In this document: positions 20,125 to 34,100 of the stretch, one piece after another
How the letters are laid out: the number at the start of each line of letters is the position of its first letter
How positions within the stretch are numbered: the first letter of the stretch is position 1
DNA from: Chelydra serpentina
Lineage: Eukaryota > Chordata > Testudines > Chelydridae
Direction of reading: 5' to 3'
NCBI GenBank assembly: GCA_037349315.1
Contig: JBAIAC010000021.1
Location: 5,270,001-5,334,000, forward strand
Length of the DNA: 64,000 nucleotides
Made by a program: the position numbers and the translations under genes
The notes under the pieces: generated by a model
The model's input: the letters and a program-made list of their open reading frames with translations, nothing else
Told to the model about the DNA's origin: nothing
Database searches by the model: none

Positions 20125-22136
20125 AGATACACACTTTAAAAACTTTATTTATATAAAAAATCATTTTGTTTTAAAAGCATTACAAGAGCGCGCGCAGGAA
20201 TCAGACAAAACAGGTTCCGCACACCCCAGAACAAGGGATGCAGAAGAGAGCAAAATAGTCAGTTATTGGTTCCCCGATGCAGACGCTAAAGCAGTCTGTG
20301 GGGGGAAGGGAGGAGTTTTTGGTTCATCTGGAATTAAAAAAGGAATTAGTGTTTTACATACATAAGAGTTAGACCCCAGAAAGACAGCTTGAATTTGTAC
20401 TTCAGTCCCTTCCAAGGGAAAGAGGCTGGAAGCGACAAAGGTGGGGTTAGAGAGGCACAGAGATCTCCCAGCCCAGACCTTCCCCCTTGTGTAGTGCATG
20501 CACAGGGGGAGGAAAATGAGAATCCCATTTGAGCACACAAGACTAGAGCAATCCAGGTCCAGTTCGTGGCCTTAAGGGGAGGCTTCCAGTTGCACTGTAT
20601 GCAGAAGAGGGGCTAGGAACGTCTTCCATGGGGAGGCAAAGACACACCCCCTTCATCAGAGCACCCATGGTTTCCCCTTCCACCTGGCTGAATGGGGTGG
20701 GGAAGCCAAGACCACTTGGTGTTCCCACCTAAGTCCCTGACGCTTCCCAGTCTCAGCAGGCAATCCCATTATGTGCAGGTTGACAATGCTCTCCCTTCCC
20801 CACCTCACTCCAATGAGGATTTAGGTAGGACAGAGAAGCCCCTATTTATCCCCACAACCCAAACATTCCTAGGAATCCAGCTATCCCTTGTGTCCAGGGG
20901 AGGTAACACAGTAAGGCTAGAGCCCCAAGTGGGGAGGAGAGCAGAAGCTAGTCTATGCCAGAGATCCCCAACCCCTTGAATCCAAAACACACTCCTCCTC
21001 TACCAGGCAAGAGAGCCTACGAGTTGGAAGAAACTGTTTCACAGTGGCAAAGAAAGGCACGTGTCGAGAGGTGTATGGGATGGGGATAGTAGTTACAAGT
21101 CAGTTTTTGCTTCCTATCACCACCCCTCCCAATCCATCACTCCCCTCCTCCCAGCATACCCTAAGCCATGGCACCTCTCAGAGACTTAGGACAGTTAACG
21201 GAACAGTGCATCTCTTAAAAAACCCGACATCCTCTTCCCATCTGAGAGCCAGCCCTGCCCCTGCTACATACCAGGATCTTCTCCCTCCCATCCCTCGTCA
21301 CTTTCTCCCAAGCCGGCTCCTCTCTCAAATACCTGCCCCAGAACAACCCACGCGGATGAACACTCACCCAGGCCCCACTAGAGAGTGGGAAGCGAAGTGA
21401 TCCAATCCCCACCCTTGCACATCCATTTACACACCTCTCCTCCCCCATATAAGAGGCGATAGGCCAATCAAAGAGAAGTCAGCTCAGGACAGACCTTCCC
21501 CGCCCCCAACAACCATCTGGCATCCAAATGCAATCAATCATGAGATAGGAGTATTGTGATTTCCCCCTCCCAGCAATTGCCAGTCCCTACCCCTCCCATC
21601 ACCACCGCCTGGAATGTTCCTGTATTCCCGGCATCCTTTGTTGCAAAGTGATCACACACAAAAATATATTCTATAGGCTAAGAGGCGGCAGTGGGCTTTG
21701 ACCCCTGCCTCCGCGAGCAGAGTTGATGTCTCTTAAAGGAAAAGCAGACCCAGTACAACAAGGCTCCACTGAAATCCACCTTGCGCTGTGAGGGCAGCAG
21801 GAGATGGTGGCGTCAGAGGAGGAGTTCCTTGAAGAGCCTGCCTTAGTCGCTCCAGTGAGATCCATCAGAAGTATTCGGTCTGCAGGAGTTGCTCTTGGAA
21901 GGAAAGATAAAAGGCGTCCAAAAATCGAGGGGCAGTCGTCTACAGAAGGGAGTGAGGGGGCCCTGTCCGGATGTCCCTCACCCCCAGGCAGAAGGGGTGC
22001 AGAGGGCCAATCATTTGGCTGGGTAGTTGGCACAAAGAGTCCAGCAAAGTAAGGTAAAAATCAGTCCATTCCACCACAAAGAAAGAGTTGTATATAACAT
22101 ACTATAAACTCAAACTGAGCGGAGGCAGGGAGAAGA
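20125..22136 (-). other. CTNND1: CTNND1 3' untranslated region
   Basis: This follows the stop codon at 22139-22137 and ends near the AATAAA at 20149. I see no repeat insertion and no conserved open frame. The lack of mobile elements over 2 kb, in a window otherwise full of them, fits purifying selection on a UTR, though that is only suggestive. Confidence 0.6.
20144..20149 (-). terminator. CTNND1: CTNND1 polyadenylation signal AATAAA
   Basis: The plus-strand TTTATT is AATAAA on the gene strand, followed by A/T-rich then G/T-containing sequence. Cleavage would fall near 20115-20135. It gives a 3'UTR of about 2.0 kb, a plausible length for this gene. No transcript data are available to confirm its use. 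Confidence 0.6.
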
Positions 22137-22148
22137 CTAGATCTTCTG
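22137..22148 (-). CDS. CTNND1: CTNND1 last coding exon (QKI and stop)
   Basis: Acceptor TCCACAG|CAGAAG, then CAG AAG ATC TAG, giving the conserved C-terminal QKI and the stop at 22139-22137. The exon continues as the 3'UTR. Only four codons are coding, so a search for long frames alone would miss it. Confidence 0.93.
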   Translation of the reverse strand, partial: QKI

Positions 22149-25100
22149 CTGTGGAGAGAAAGAGAGAGGAGAACAGGTTAGCACCAGGGGGAGGAGTTGT
22201 CATCAAGCAGGAGTACAATGCACACCAAGCAAAACAAATCAAGGTAGATTATGGTCACAGATCAACAAGTGATTGGGATCTGGAATAGAGTATGATTGGA
22301 CTGGCCAAGCACCACCAGATTGCCCAAGAAGGTTATCCTCCAGCTTCCTGGTGTACATGAGCAGGAGACTCAAAGGGAGTCTGGGACATACCATAGGGGG
22401 ATAAGCCAACAGGTCGTCATCCTCCTCATGCAGGGATTCCTGCCCTTCATCTTCCTGCAGACACACATTGTTAGTGGGTTGTGGGGAAGGATGCAAGACA
22501 CAGGAAGGGGAAAAGGGAGGCTGAGCTTGACGGGTTGAGAGGGAAGATAGGGACTGTCCAGGCAGCAGATACAGCAGAGCAGAAAAGCAGTCACCTGACA
22601 AAGCCTGGGTCCTCTCCTTGGCTCCTTCCAACAGAGGCCAACAAGTATCCCTCTTCCAGTTTGTCTGTCCTGACCACCTAAGTCCAGAGCCCTTCCCTCC
22701 CCACCTGCCCCAGGTTTCTGGGATTCAGGAGTGCAGAGCAGAAGAAGCAGGGGACAAAGAAGTCTCGAGAGGGGTAGCAGGTCTTACCATCAGCGGTGCT
22801 CCCTTCAGCGGCTCCACATCGCCCAGGTCTCCAGACCGGTCTAAGGTCCTATTGTGGTCTCTCTCGTTCAGTGTGGAGTAATTGTTGTCTGGATTAGGAG
22901 GACACATGGCAAGTGAGACAGACCCCTCCAACTAGCAGCTGGGAGCTTAGGCCGCATGAAACTGGTAGTACCGGTCAAGAGCTATTTACAATGACTTTCC
23001 TGACCCTTTACACATTCCCTCCCTCTCTGTTAGCTCTGATCTAAGCAGCAGGACATGTTGTAGGCAGATCCCCACATACTCTAGTCTGCGTGTCTGTGCC
23101 ATAAGCCAGCTGCCAGTTTCTTACCTGGTCCCATGTTGCTCATCTGGATCTCCTCTCGGGAGGATTTCTTATCTAGAGAAAGAGGATGGGAGTTTCAGAC
23201 ACCAGACCTCAAGGGTACTCACCCAACCAGGCAAACTCAGGCAGCAGATAAGCTGGTTCATTGTTTGGGCTCACTCGGGCAGGCAAGAATTACCTAGGCC
23301 TGTGGAGAAGTCAGCTGGTTCACAAACCCAATGCAAGATGCTATAGGGCCTTTATAAACACCAGCTACATTCTCAGTCGATCCCATGGACTGCTAAGTTG
23401 GAGGCACAGACATTGTCAGAGGTGCTGAGCAAACAGCTCCCAGTGAAACCACCAAGAGTGAGATGTAGAGGCAGCTCTTGGAACACGGAACCCACTAACT
23501 GCACTGGACAACATGTTGGGTTATGCAGCAAGAGCAACTGAAGCAATCTGAACATTGGGGGTTAGCAGGTATGACTGGACTTGTGAGGGCTGCACGGCTG
23601 TCTACAGGGAGTGGCGTGACATACCTGCTTTTTGGTTCCTGTCAATGAGGGGCAAGGTGCTGTCATCGAACGAGTTACCTCCCTGGCTCCGAGAGGCATT
23701 GTTTAGATTCACCTGAAACAGGAGAGGGGCCTGTAACATCCATGACCCCACACATCCCAGTTGCTAGATCACAGACATAGGTCCCCTTAGCCCGCCACAC
23801 CAAGATACCCAGGCCTCTATGGCTGGAGCTCAGCAACAGCAGAATCTGGACTGATCCAAGTGTGCTGCCCTCTAGCGTCGGAAGGCCGGAAGAGAGGTCA
23901 AGCCCATCCCAGGGAAGGCTGGGCGCCGCTGACAGGAGAGGTTCAATATGCCGTAGAACACAGGATTTGGCCTGGTGAATAAGCTTCTTTGCATTTTGAC
24001 TCTTCTGCAAGGAGTTGTGAGAATAGCTGTCTATCAAGGGGGAAGTTTAGTGCCATCTAGGAATTTACATGTGTATGTGGGATCCAGTATCTGAGCACCT
24101 CAAATACTGATCTCACACTAATCATGAAGCCCCACGGAAAGGCAGGAAGTGCCCATCCCCATTTGTCAAATGGGAATTGACAGGGATTAAAGCCAGAATT
24201 CTAAGATCTGTTCCTAGAGAAATAGCCAGATTGTCTGGAGTTCTCAGCACCTAACAGTATCTTCTGAAAACAAAACCTTCCCAGCCGCACGGAGAATGGG
24301 AGCTGCTGGCTTCCAAGTATCTGGCCACACATGACTTGCCCAAGGTCACACAAGGAGAGCTGGGAACTGAACCCAGATGTCCAGAGTCCCAGGCCAGTGC
24401 CTTGGCCACAGGATGCCCTTTCTCCCCAGGATTTCATATAAACACAGGTGGGATTTTGGCCCACCACGAGGCAGCAGGACTACTGGCCAGCTTGTGTCCA
24501 GAAGGCTGGCCACTGCTCATCAGCAGCAGGGAAGGAGTCTAAACATGAAGCATGCTAAAAGGTCCAGTGGAGTTCCCCTCCCCAAATACAAACCTTTTCT
24601 CTCCCCACCCTCTGAAAGTCAATGACCGCTCACCAACAACCTCCTAGTCATCTCAGGTACCTGGAAGTCCGATTTCTTCCATCCTTCCTTCTCCAATGGC
24701 TTCCGCAGTTCCTTATACCCCCAGATAGTCTGCAAGACTAGGGCAGCGGCTCGGACTTCCCTCTCTGATCTATTCCTGGAAAGAGTAAGATTGGAATGTG
24801 AAGATGCAATATGGGGTAATATCCAGTCCCATCTGAGACATGCATTAAAAGACAGAGGGTGGGGAGAAAGGGGGCAGGAAGTCTCAGGCAAGATTCCAGC
24901 ATACCCTTCCCTTGGGACACACCTACCCAGATTTGTTGATCAACACCAGCTTCTCGATGCCCTGAGTTTCACGCAGTTTTTTTGCGGCCTCCAGGTTGTC
25001 CACAATGACCTCATTGATCGTGTTCAGGATCGACACCACCGTGTCCTCAGACAGGTTCTTGGCTGGAGTCTGCTGCCCACCTGGCAGGTTCTTCACTAGG

Positions 25101-28100
25101 TTGGGGATGGCATGTTTACCTAGAGTGGGGGCAGGTGGGAGAATCAGGTCAGTCAAAACTGGATCAGAAGGCGTGAGGAACACTAAGCAGCCAGATGAAT
25201 TGTGGGAGCCACGCACGAGGGAAGAGGAGTCAAGAGGATCATCGTGCATGGATAGAAGTGTTTGGCCGTGCTTGGTTCTGATGCCCTTCCCCCTCCCTCC
25301 ACAAAGCCTACTGGAGGCATTCTGGAAAATAACATAAGGCAGGGGGTGCTGTGCTAAGACATGATTGGGGTCAGAGGAGTGGAACAGAAGTCAGCAGTTT
25401 CCGGAGGAACGAGGGGCATCACAGTACCCTTGAGGTGGCAAGAGCAGCAAGCAAGAACCATGACAACTCCTGGCTGATGCACAGACAAGACATGGCCTCT
25501 TTGGTTGAGTAGAGTGCAGTGGGGAGGGGAGAGCAGCCATCTCCTCCACAGCCCTTACCTATCAGTTCTTTGTTGCGGGAATCCACTGCCAGGTTACGCA
25601 AGGCTCCGGATGCTGCTTTCACCACTCGCTCACTGTCGTGGGTCAGGAGGTCAGCGACAGCAGAGAGCCCCTTCTCCTGGCGCAGCGCCGAACGGATGTA
25701 CCGGCCATACTGCAGGGGGACGAGAGCAGGGGGTTACAAAAGAAAGCCGGTGATGGGTCCTCACTGACAGCATTATGCCTTCCCCACTTCCATCTCTAGT
25801 GCTGGCACCCAGTCCCATACATGCTTCCACTGAGCCACTCCCCCCAACACCATGCAAGGAGGGTCCTCCCCAGGAGGACTACGGGAATCATCCCACCCAA
25901 GCAGTCTGGTATTGAACAGCCAACACTAGATGCCACCAAAGTGGACAATGCCACCTAAATCTAATCAATGCAATAATACAGCAGAACAGAAGTGGGAAGG
26001 TTTCCCTAATCCCAGCTAGTGAGCAGTTTCTGGCAGATCTCAGGCTGTCCATGGGAGTATTTGAGCTAGGAGGCTATCGTCATTGAGGGAATGAATGAAG
26101 TGCTCACATAATGGCTGAATCACCACAGTAGAGAGACTTGGGTAATCCTGTCTGGAAACTAGCAGTACACGAGTCCCTTAGATTAAACAGCACAGGAGAG
26201 ACCAGGTTCTGCTTTGATGGACTTAAATAGCACAAATTAACCACTTGTTCAGCCACGACACAGGAACCAGAGCTGTGTTGTAAGTACCACTAAGACCGAA
26301 GGGTAAGCGGTCATACTTCAGAGCGTGTGCCATGGCCTTACTGCGCAGGGTCAGGAAGAAACTGCATATGGGACCAATCATTAAGATTTGTCCATTATGG
26401 CACTTCACACCTTCATCTGACACAGCTGGCCTGACCACATCAGAGACAGAATACACTGCTGGAGAGACCATTGCCTGACATTTGTATTGCAGGGGCACGG
26501 CAGAGGCCCCAACCAACTCAGGAGTCCATTGTGATAGACATGTGGCAAGGGACAGTTCCCATCCCAGACAGTTTGAGCCAAGAATACAATCCACTATGCA
26601 GTTATTGGCAACTAAAGAAAAAGTTGCATTTAATGCAGGGTCAACAGTCTGAAAAGGAAAGCAGAGGCTCCCCAAGAAGCTAGGCCCCATAAGCAGCTAT
26701 GGTATTCAGACAGCTTGCACAACACATGCAAGATGCCGCTTCAAAGGCGCAGATGATAACTAGTTTAGCTGGCCTTCGGCATCTGACTCAAAGCTGTGGG
26801 ACTCCAGATTAAAGACACTAAGCGCCCCTTTGTGGGACACAGAAGTAGTTGTGGATGCTCCACTTTAGGTGTTGGTACATCCCTGCGCCGCAGATCGGAG
26901 ATTTTAGGTAGCAGTGCTCAGCTGCTGTGTGCACATGTGCCAACCGTCTCGTTGTGTCGTTGGCATCTCTTGTATCATGCGCACAACCTGACCCCGTCCG
27001 TTCCTTCACCACCGTGGAGTCAGATAGCAAAAACTCCAAAGCAGAGGGGGAGGAGGGTGGGTAGTGGAGCACCCACAAGGGGACACGTCTCGAAGAATCA
27101 TCGTTACTGCACAAGGTGAGTAACTACTTCCAGTAATATCCCTCTGGGTGCTCCACTTTAGGTGTCTGTAGAGCAATACCCCCACCCCCCGTGGATGGTA
27201 GGGGCTTCAGAGTTACATGTGTAGTGGCTGAGAGCATAGTAAGGCCAACTATGGTGTCGGACATAGCACCCTGGGTGATGGCATAGTGTTTAGCAAAGGT
27301 GTGCTCTGATGCCCAGGTGGCATACATATACATCTCTCTCTATATATTTATATTGGGACATGGTTTAGGAAGGCTATTGACGTAGCCATAGCATGTGTAG
27401 AATGAGATCTGACGCCTGAGGGAGGTTCTTTATTATGTAGTTGGTAGCAGGTTCAGACACAGGTGGAGATCCATTTAGATAATCTCTGTCTCGATACTGC
27501 ACAACCCTTTGTTGTGTTGTGGAGATAAAAACAGTCTAGGTGATTTCCTGAAGGGTTTGGTTCTGTCTAAATAGAATGCTATGGCTCACCTGACATCTAG
27601 TGTGTGGCGGGTGGCCTCCTGAGAATCCCTATGTGGTTTAGGGTAGAACGTGGATAAGTATCGTTTGCTTTATGTGGAAGGATGTAGCTATTTGTGGCAA
27701 AAGTTTCGGGTGAGGTCGTAGCAGGATTTTGTCTTTGGTGAATACGGTGTAGGGAGGTTCAGCCATCAGTGGCCCTATTTTGCAGACCCTTCTGGCTGAT
27801 ATGATGGCCATCAGAAACGCGACCTTCATTGACATATGTAGGAGACAGCAGGTCACTAGTGGCTCAAATGGTGGTCTGGTCAGATATTTGAGAACATGAT
27901 TCAGGTCCCATGGTGGTGTAGGTTGTCTGACTTCTGGATACATGTTCTGTATACCCAATTACGAGACGATTCCTAGTGGGTGAGCGAAGACTGATGTCCC
28001 CTGTGTCTTATTGTGAAAAGGCCATAATAGCTGCTAGATGTACTTTAAAATTGAGCTTATGGTCAAGCCAGATTCTTTGAGTTCTAATATAGTTCTATAT

Positions 28101-31100
28101 AATTTGGTGCTGTGACCAAATCAGTGTGTTTTTGTTGACACCACATCAAGAATCTCTTCCACTTCTGGAGGCAAGTATTTCTAATGGTATATCGTCTACT
28201 GTTTAGTAATCTGTGTGTCTCTTTCTTTCTGAAAAATCTAGTTCTCCATTTTGGAACCACGTAGGAGCCATGCTTTGGAGGTAGAATTTCTACAAAATTG
28301 GAATGGAGTGTTCGGCCCTTGTTCTGTGACGGAGCCGCCCATAAGGAAAGTGTGTGTGGAGCACACACTGCCAGGCGTGACAGGTAGGGGAACCAAGTCT
28401 GTCTGAGCCAGGTGGGGACAGTCAGGATGATGTGTGCTCTGTCAGTCCATATCTTGTGAATCAGTCACAAGATTAAAGGTATCGGCAGGAATGCATATAG
28501 GAGTGATGTGTTCCATGATATGAGGAACAATTTGGGTGTTAGACCCACTCTGGAGCAGAAGAGTGGGCACTTGTGGTTTGTTGTTGATACAAATAGATCT
28601 GTTATTGGGTAGCTCCATTTCTGGAATATCATTGAGGACATTCATGTATTTCCCATTTGTGTTCCTCTGAGAAGTGTTTGCTTAGTGTGTCCGCTGTTGT
28701 GTTCTGGCACCCCGATAGGCAAGATGCCGTGATGTTTACGTTGTTGTGGATACACCAATTCCATAAGTTCAGGGCTTCTGTGCATAGAGAGTGGGAACAA
28801 GCTCCTCATTGGCAATTGATATAGAACACGCATGTGATATTGCCGGTTAGTATGCGAATTGATTTGTTCTGTTGGATTGGCAGGAAGTGACGGCATGCGT
28901 GGTGTACTGCTCCAAGCTCTAGGAGGTTGGTGTGAAGTTGAGTTTCCATCACAGACCACTTGCCCTATACGAGTGCCCCAACCTATCAGGGACGCGTCTG
29001 TCATGATAGTGAGTGATGGAGGGTCCTGTTGAAAGGGGATGCCCGTACAAACATTTTCTGGTTTCATCCACCAGTGTAAAGACGCGAGGGCCTTTGGAGG
29101 CAATGTGACTCTTTTGCTTAGGCTGTTTGCGCTGGGCACATACACAGTGCTCAGCCAGCCCTGAAAACAGCGCATGTGGAATCTTGCATGCCTTACGACG
29201 AAGGTCGTGCCCGCGATATGTCCCAGGAGCTGAAGGAAAATCCTCACAGATGTTTGTGGACTCATGGTGATTGTGGAAATTAGTGCGTTCATTGTCATGA
29301 ACCTGTGGTTTGGTAGTATTGCCTTCGTCCAAGTACGGGAAGATCAGCACCCCTCTGCGTCGTAAGCATGCAGCTACTACCGTGAGTGTTTTTGGAAAAA
29401 ATCTCGAGGGGCAGTGGAGAGGCCGAAGGGTAGGACTTGGTATTGGTAGTGGTTGGACCCTACTGTGAACCTCAAGAATAGTCTGTGGGCCAGATGTATG
29501 GGGATATGAAAATATGCACCTTGAAGGTGGAGGGCTGAAAACCAGTCCCCCCATCTAACGCTGGTATGATTGTAGCTAATGTGACCATTTTGAACTGTGG
29601 TTGTGGACAAATGTGTTTACCTTCCGGAGATCTAAGATGGGTCTCCACCCACCGCTTTTCTTTAGTGTGAGTAGAAACTCTTCCTTTTGTATTGATTTGG
29701 AACTCGTTCCACAGCACCCAGATACAGGAGATGGTCCACTTCCTATAGGAGGAGGTGCTCGTGAGAGGGGTCTCTGAAGAGGGATGGGGAAACAGGGAGA
29801 GTGGGTGGTATGGAGAGGAAGGGGATAGCATAACCAGCTCTTATGATGATCTCCAGTACCCATTGGTCCATTGTTATAACTGCCCAAGTGTGGTCAAATG
29901 GGCGTAAGCGGTGGCCAAAAGTTTGGGTAAGAGTGTCCGATAGTGCTATAGTCTAGGGGAGGTCATTCAGCCCCTCAACCAAGACTTCAAAATTGAGGCT
30001 TGGTTGTGGATGGTTGAGACAAGGCCTGATGTTGTGGGGCTCTACATCTTTGAGGACGTCGTTTATTTCAATTATGGACAAAATGCCGCTGTTGTTGGGG
30101 GGTGGAAAGATGCGTCTTGTTCTTTGATATGGTGTGTATCGGCGGCGTTTGTTAAGCAGAGGGTATATGCTTAAAGGTACGTAATGTGGCCAAAGAGTCC
30201 TTCATTGTATGCAAGACCTCATCTGTTTTAGAGGAAAAGCGCTTTTCGCAGTCAAAAGGAAGGTCTTCATCTTCACCTGTAGTTCTTTTGGAATTCCCGA
30301 TGCCTGCAACCAGGATGCTCTGCGCATCACCGCTGCTGTGGCAGTTCATGCAGCTGCGGCTGCCACATCCATTGAGGCCTGCAGAGCCATGCTGGTTATT
30401 ATCTGTCCCTTAGTCATGTTGGCCTTGAGCTGGGGGCGTTTGTCTTCAGGAAGATCCTCTAAGACAGGGGTAGGCAACCTATGGCACGCGTGCCAAAGGC
30501 GGCACGTGAGTTGATTTTCAGTGGCACTCTCACTGCCTGGGTCCTCGCCTGGAGGGCTCTGCATTTTAATTTAAATTTTAAATGAAGCTTCTTAAACCTT
30601 TTAAAAGCCTTATTTACTTTATATACAACAATCGTTTCGTTATATATTATAGACTTATAGAAAGAGACCCTCTAAAAACGTTAATGTATTACTGGCACGC
30701 AAAACCTTAAATTAGAGTGAATAAATGAAGACTCGACACACTACTTTTGAAAGGTTGCCGACCCCTGCTCTAAGAATTCCTGCAGTTTGCCATAATTAGA
30801 GAAGTCATAATTTGCCAAGAAGGCAGAATAGTTCGCCACCCTGAATTGGAGTGGGGCTGAGGAGTATGTTTTACGACCAAAGAGGTCTAGTCTTTTATGT
30901 TCCTTGTCCTGTGTGGAATGGAACTGGGGTTGCTTGCTGCGGTGATTGACTGCTTCCACCACTAGGGAGTTGGGCTGTGGGTGGGATAAGAGAAAGTCCA
31001 TTCCTTTAGCTGAGACGAAGTACTTTCTGTCAGCCCTTTTACCGGTAGGTGGTGCTGATGCAAGTATCTGCCAGATGGCCTCTGCTGGCTCCATTATGGC

Positions 31101-34100
31101 TTCGTTAATGGGGAGAGCAATCTCGGCTGAGGGTTGGAGGATTGGAAGCAGTTTGTGCTGCTTCTCTTGTACCTCCTCTAGTGTGATCTCCTGGCTGACT
31201 GCCACTTTCTTAAAAAGCACTTGAAGCTGCTTCAGGTTATCAGATGTTGCTGGGTTTGGGGGTATCACAGCATCATCTGGTGAGGGGGATGAGTTATGGG
31301 CAGGTAAAGTGTGCACCTACTCAATCTCTGAAATCACTTCTTCCTCCTCTATCCCCGGCTCGGGGACCCCAGAGGTTTCCCTGCCTGGTGAAAGTGGAGG
31401 TGATCTATTTTCCCATTTGGCTGGGGTGGAAGATCTGGTGTAGTGGACTCTATATGGAGCCCATGGGTCCCAGGGAGGCCACTGCATTGGGAAGGGTGGC
31501 AGTGGGCAGGGCGCCCATACCATTGTTGCAGGTGACCATAGTCATGAGGCTTGGTTCTGACAGTCTCCCATGGAGGTGTCCTGCTTGTGGGTGAGGCGTG
31601 TTGAGAGGAGAAACGGTTGTACTGTATATCTCCTTCCTCATCACTATACATGTTCTCTGGCCCGGAGATTGGAGTGTGTCAAATCGGAGCGATTGCGGTG
31701 CTAAGGAGACCGCTATGTCCCTCTGGTGTAAAAATAACAGCTGGTGTTGCATTTGTATTGCGGTCGGCTTTCGCGAAGGCAGTTGGTGCCAACAAATGAG
31801 TCTGTGCCAGTGGCAGCAGCATGGGAGTCAGAGGCGCTTTTGGCACCGGGTTCCACACCAGGGGCATCTCTACGAGTTGGTGCATCAGGACTCGACAGAG
31901 GTCCACGAGGGGACGGTGCCGGAGGTCTCATAGGAGCTCTCTCTTGAGCTCAGTACCGAGAGCAAGGACCTCGCTGGGGAACGCCTCTTTCTGTAAGTGT
32001 CCCCTTTGGGAGGTCGAAGCTCGCTTCCTTGAGGTTTTGGAAGGCTGAGCATTGCCCTTGTCAAAAGTTTTGCTGGTCTGTGACCGAGTTGTTGGTGTCT
32101 CCTGAGACGGCTGCAGTGACTATTCCATCAATCATTTTAATGCGGAGATCTGTCTCGCCGTGCCCTCGCTTTTAGATTTGTACAGTGAGTACATTTCTGG
32201 GGGATATGAATTTCCCCCAGGCAGCGGACACAAGACGCGCGGCCGTCAGAGACTGGCATTGCCTTGTGGCAGGAGTCGCATCTCTGAAAACCGGGTGAGC
32301 CAGGCTTAGTGTCCGATGATTTTTCCCGCAACTGGGATGGGAAATGTGAAGAAAAAAAATGTAGAAATTGGTTAAACCAAAACTCCATTTCTACTGCTAA
32401 TCTAAGAAACTAAAACGGAAGGGAAAGAAAAAGAAAATTTCCCTCTACCGTCCAAATATCTGGTTAAGTAAAGTCTAATCAAACTAAGCTAAAAACTACT
32501 ATGTAACCTATTTTCTTTTCTAAAGATTTTTGAAGAGGCTGCACTACCACTGAGCTCCGTCAGCAGCTGAGGACTATAGGGAAGGAACTGAGGGGGTCAG
32601 GTTGTGCGCGCGCACGCTACAAGAGGCGCCAACGACACCGCGACAGTGGGGCATGCACGCACAGCAGCTAACGAGCACTGCAACCTAAAATCTCTGATTT
32701 CCAGTGCAGGGACACACCGACACCTAAAGCGGAGCACCCACAGGGACACTACTCGAAGAAATAAGAGATGATTGGTCTTTCCTGCAACATCACCCTCTGT
32801 CATATCTCCCGTCTCTCCCCTCCTATAACAGGAACTGCTCAGCACTCCTGCACCAGGCTTAACCTCAGAGGTAACCCACCACCAGCTTGTGCAACCAGTT
32901 ATGTTGCACACTAATACAGAGTTGATGCCCAGGGCAGATGGCTGAAGACATTGGGCAGAAGGGGAGACGTTGGCATTTATGCTGAAGGAGCGCCCAGGCA
33001 TGGCTCTGGAGGGATGGGTATGTGCTAGAATTAGGGTACGTCTATACTACCTGCCTGATTTGGCAGGTAGTAATCGATCTTCTGGGATCGATTTTATCGC
33101 GTCTTGTCTAGACGTGATAAATCGATCCCGGAAGCGCTCGCCGTCGACTGCGGAACTCCTGCTTGCCGAGAGGAGGAAGCGCTGTCGACGGGGGAGCCTG
33201 CCTGCCGCGTGTGGACCTTTGTAAGTGCTTTGAAGTTCGAACTAAGATACTTCGACTTCAGCTACGTTATCCCCCCCCAGTGTGGACCAGCCCTTAGAGT
33301 TAGTCTCTCTCCACAAGATTACCAGTGTCTTTGACTTCGGGTTGGTCCCAGTAAGGAGTCTGGGAGTGGGACATGGCTCCAACAGCAGCTTTGATGCCAT
33401 GGTAATGCTGGAAATCAGTTACACCAAAGCCCAGGGACCCCAGGAAAAAAAACCCACCCTGTGCAGTGGAAATCTGCTGCAGAAGGGGAAACCCCAGCAG
33501 CAGCACCCACCCCTGATCCCCAGAAGCACCAGGCAGCCCCCAGAGGGCCCCCCCACCACACACACACAGTCCCCAACAGAAGCCCCCACACCCCCTGCCC
33601 ATGCCTCGTTCTGGGAAGAAGCCTTGGGGAAGCCCCAGAGCTCCTCACCCCCCGCACCCCCAGTCCACAGCAGAAGCCCCTGCACCCCCCACCCTAGCCC
33701 TGTCCCAGGAAGAAGCTTTGGGGTGGCAGGGGAAGACTGACCGCCCTACACACACCCCCACACCATCCCTGGCAGAAGTGCTGGGGTGGCAGGGGGAAGC
33801 CCCAGCACCCAGACACCCCCTGCAGCCCTGGAGGAGCTCTCTCACTGCCGCAGCCCTAGAGCTAAGGCACAAGGATAGAACTTCTTGAGGCTGCAATGGG
33901 GGGTGGACCCTGGGTGGAACAGGGGTTGGCCCCAGGAAGGGGCAGAAAGGGCCCTCCCCCCTTTCTCTGGCCCAGGACCCCAGGAAACCTTAATCTGCTT
34001 CTGGGTGCCTGGACTCCCTATGCCAGTACTGGATGGGTGATCCCTCCTTTCTGATGTGCCCTAGCTCCACCCAGCTCCAAAGCGTCACTCTCTCCTCATT

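Larger units (their letters stand above)
26840..32760 (-). mobile_element. DIRS-type retrotransposon copy 2, structurally near complete, in a CTNND1 intron
   Basis: About 5.9 kb lies in the same orientation as CTNND1. Inverted terminal repeats are visible: plus-strand TGCTCCACTTTAGGTGT…GGAGATTTTAGGTAGCAGTGCTCAGCTGCTGTG near 26857-26930, and its diverged reverse complement at about 32650-32745. From 5' to 3' on the minus strand: a Cys-rich ORF1 segment (32388-32137), an ORF1 core (about 31316-30776, cut by a hAT MITE), reverse transcriptase (about 29610-28950), RNase H (29298-28642), tyrosine recombinase (27958-27280), an internal complementary region and the 3' repeat. Many stops and frame changes; not functional. 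It is the same subfamily as copy 0, distinct from copies 1 and 3. Confidence 0.82.

Noticed and set aside
22239..22631. 130-codon minus-strand frame with an extended C-terminus after exon B
   Set aside because: It reads through the exon B donor into the intron; splicing to QKI at 22148 gives the conserved end of CTNND1.
33282..33896. Long frames rich in Pro or Gly/Trp
   Set aside because: They are open on both strands in several frames because of C-rich low-complexity DNA; no splice or motif support, and the region lies in a CTNND1 intron.
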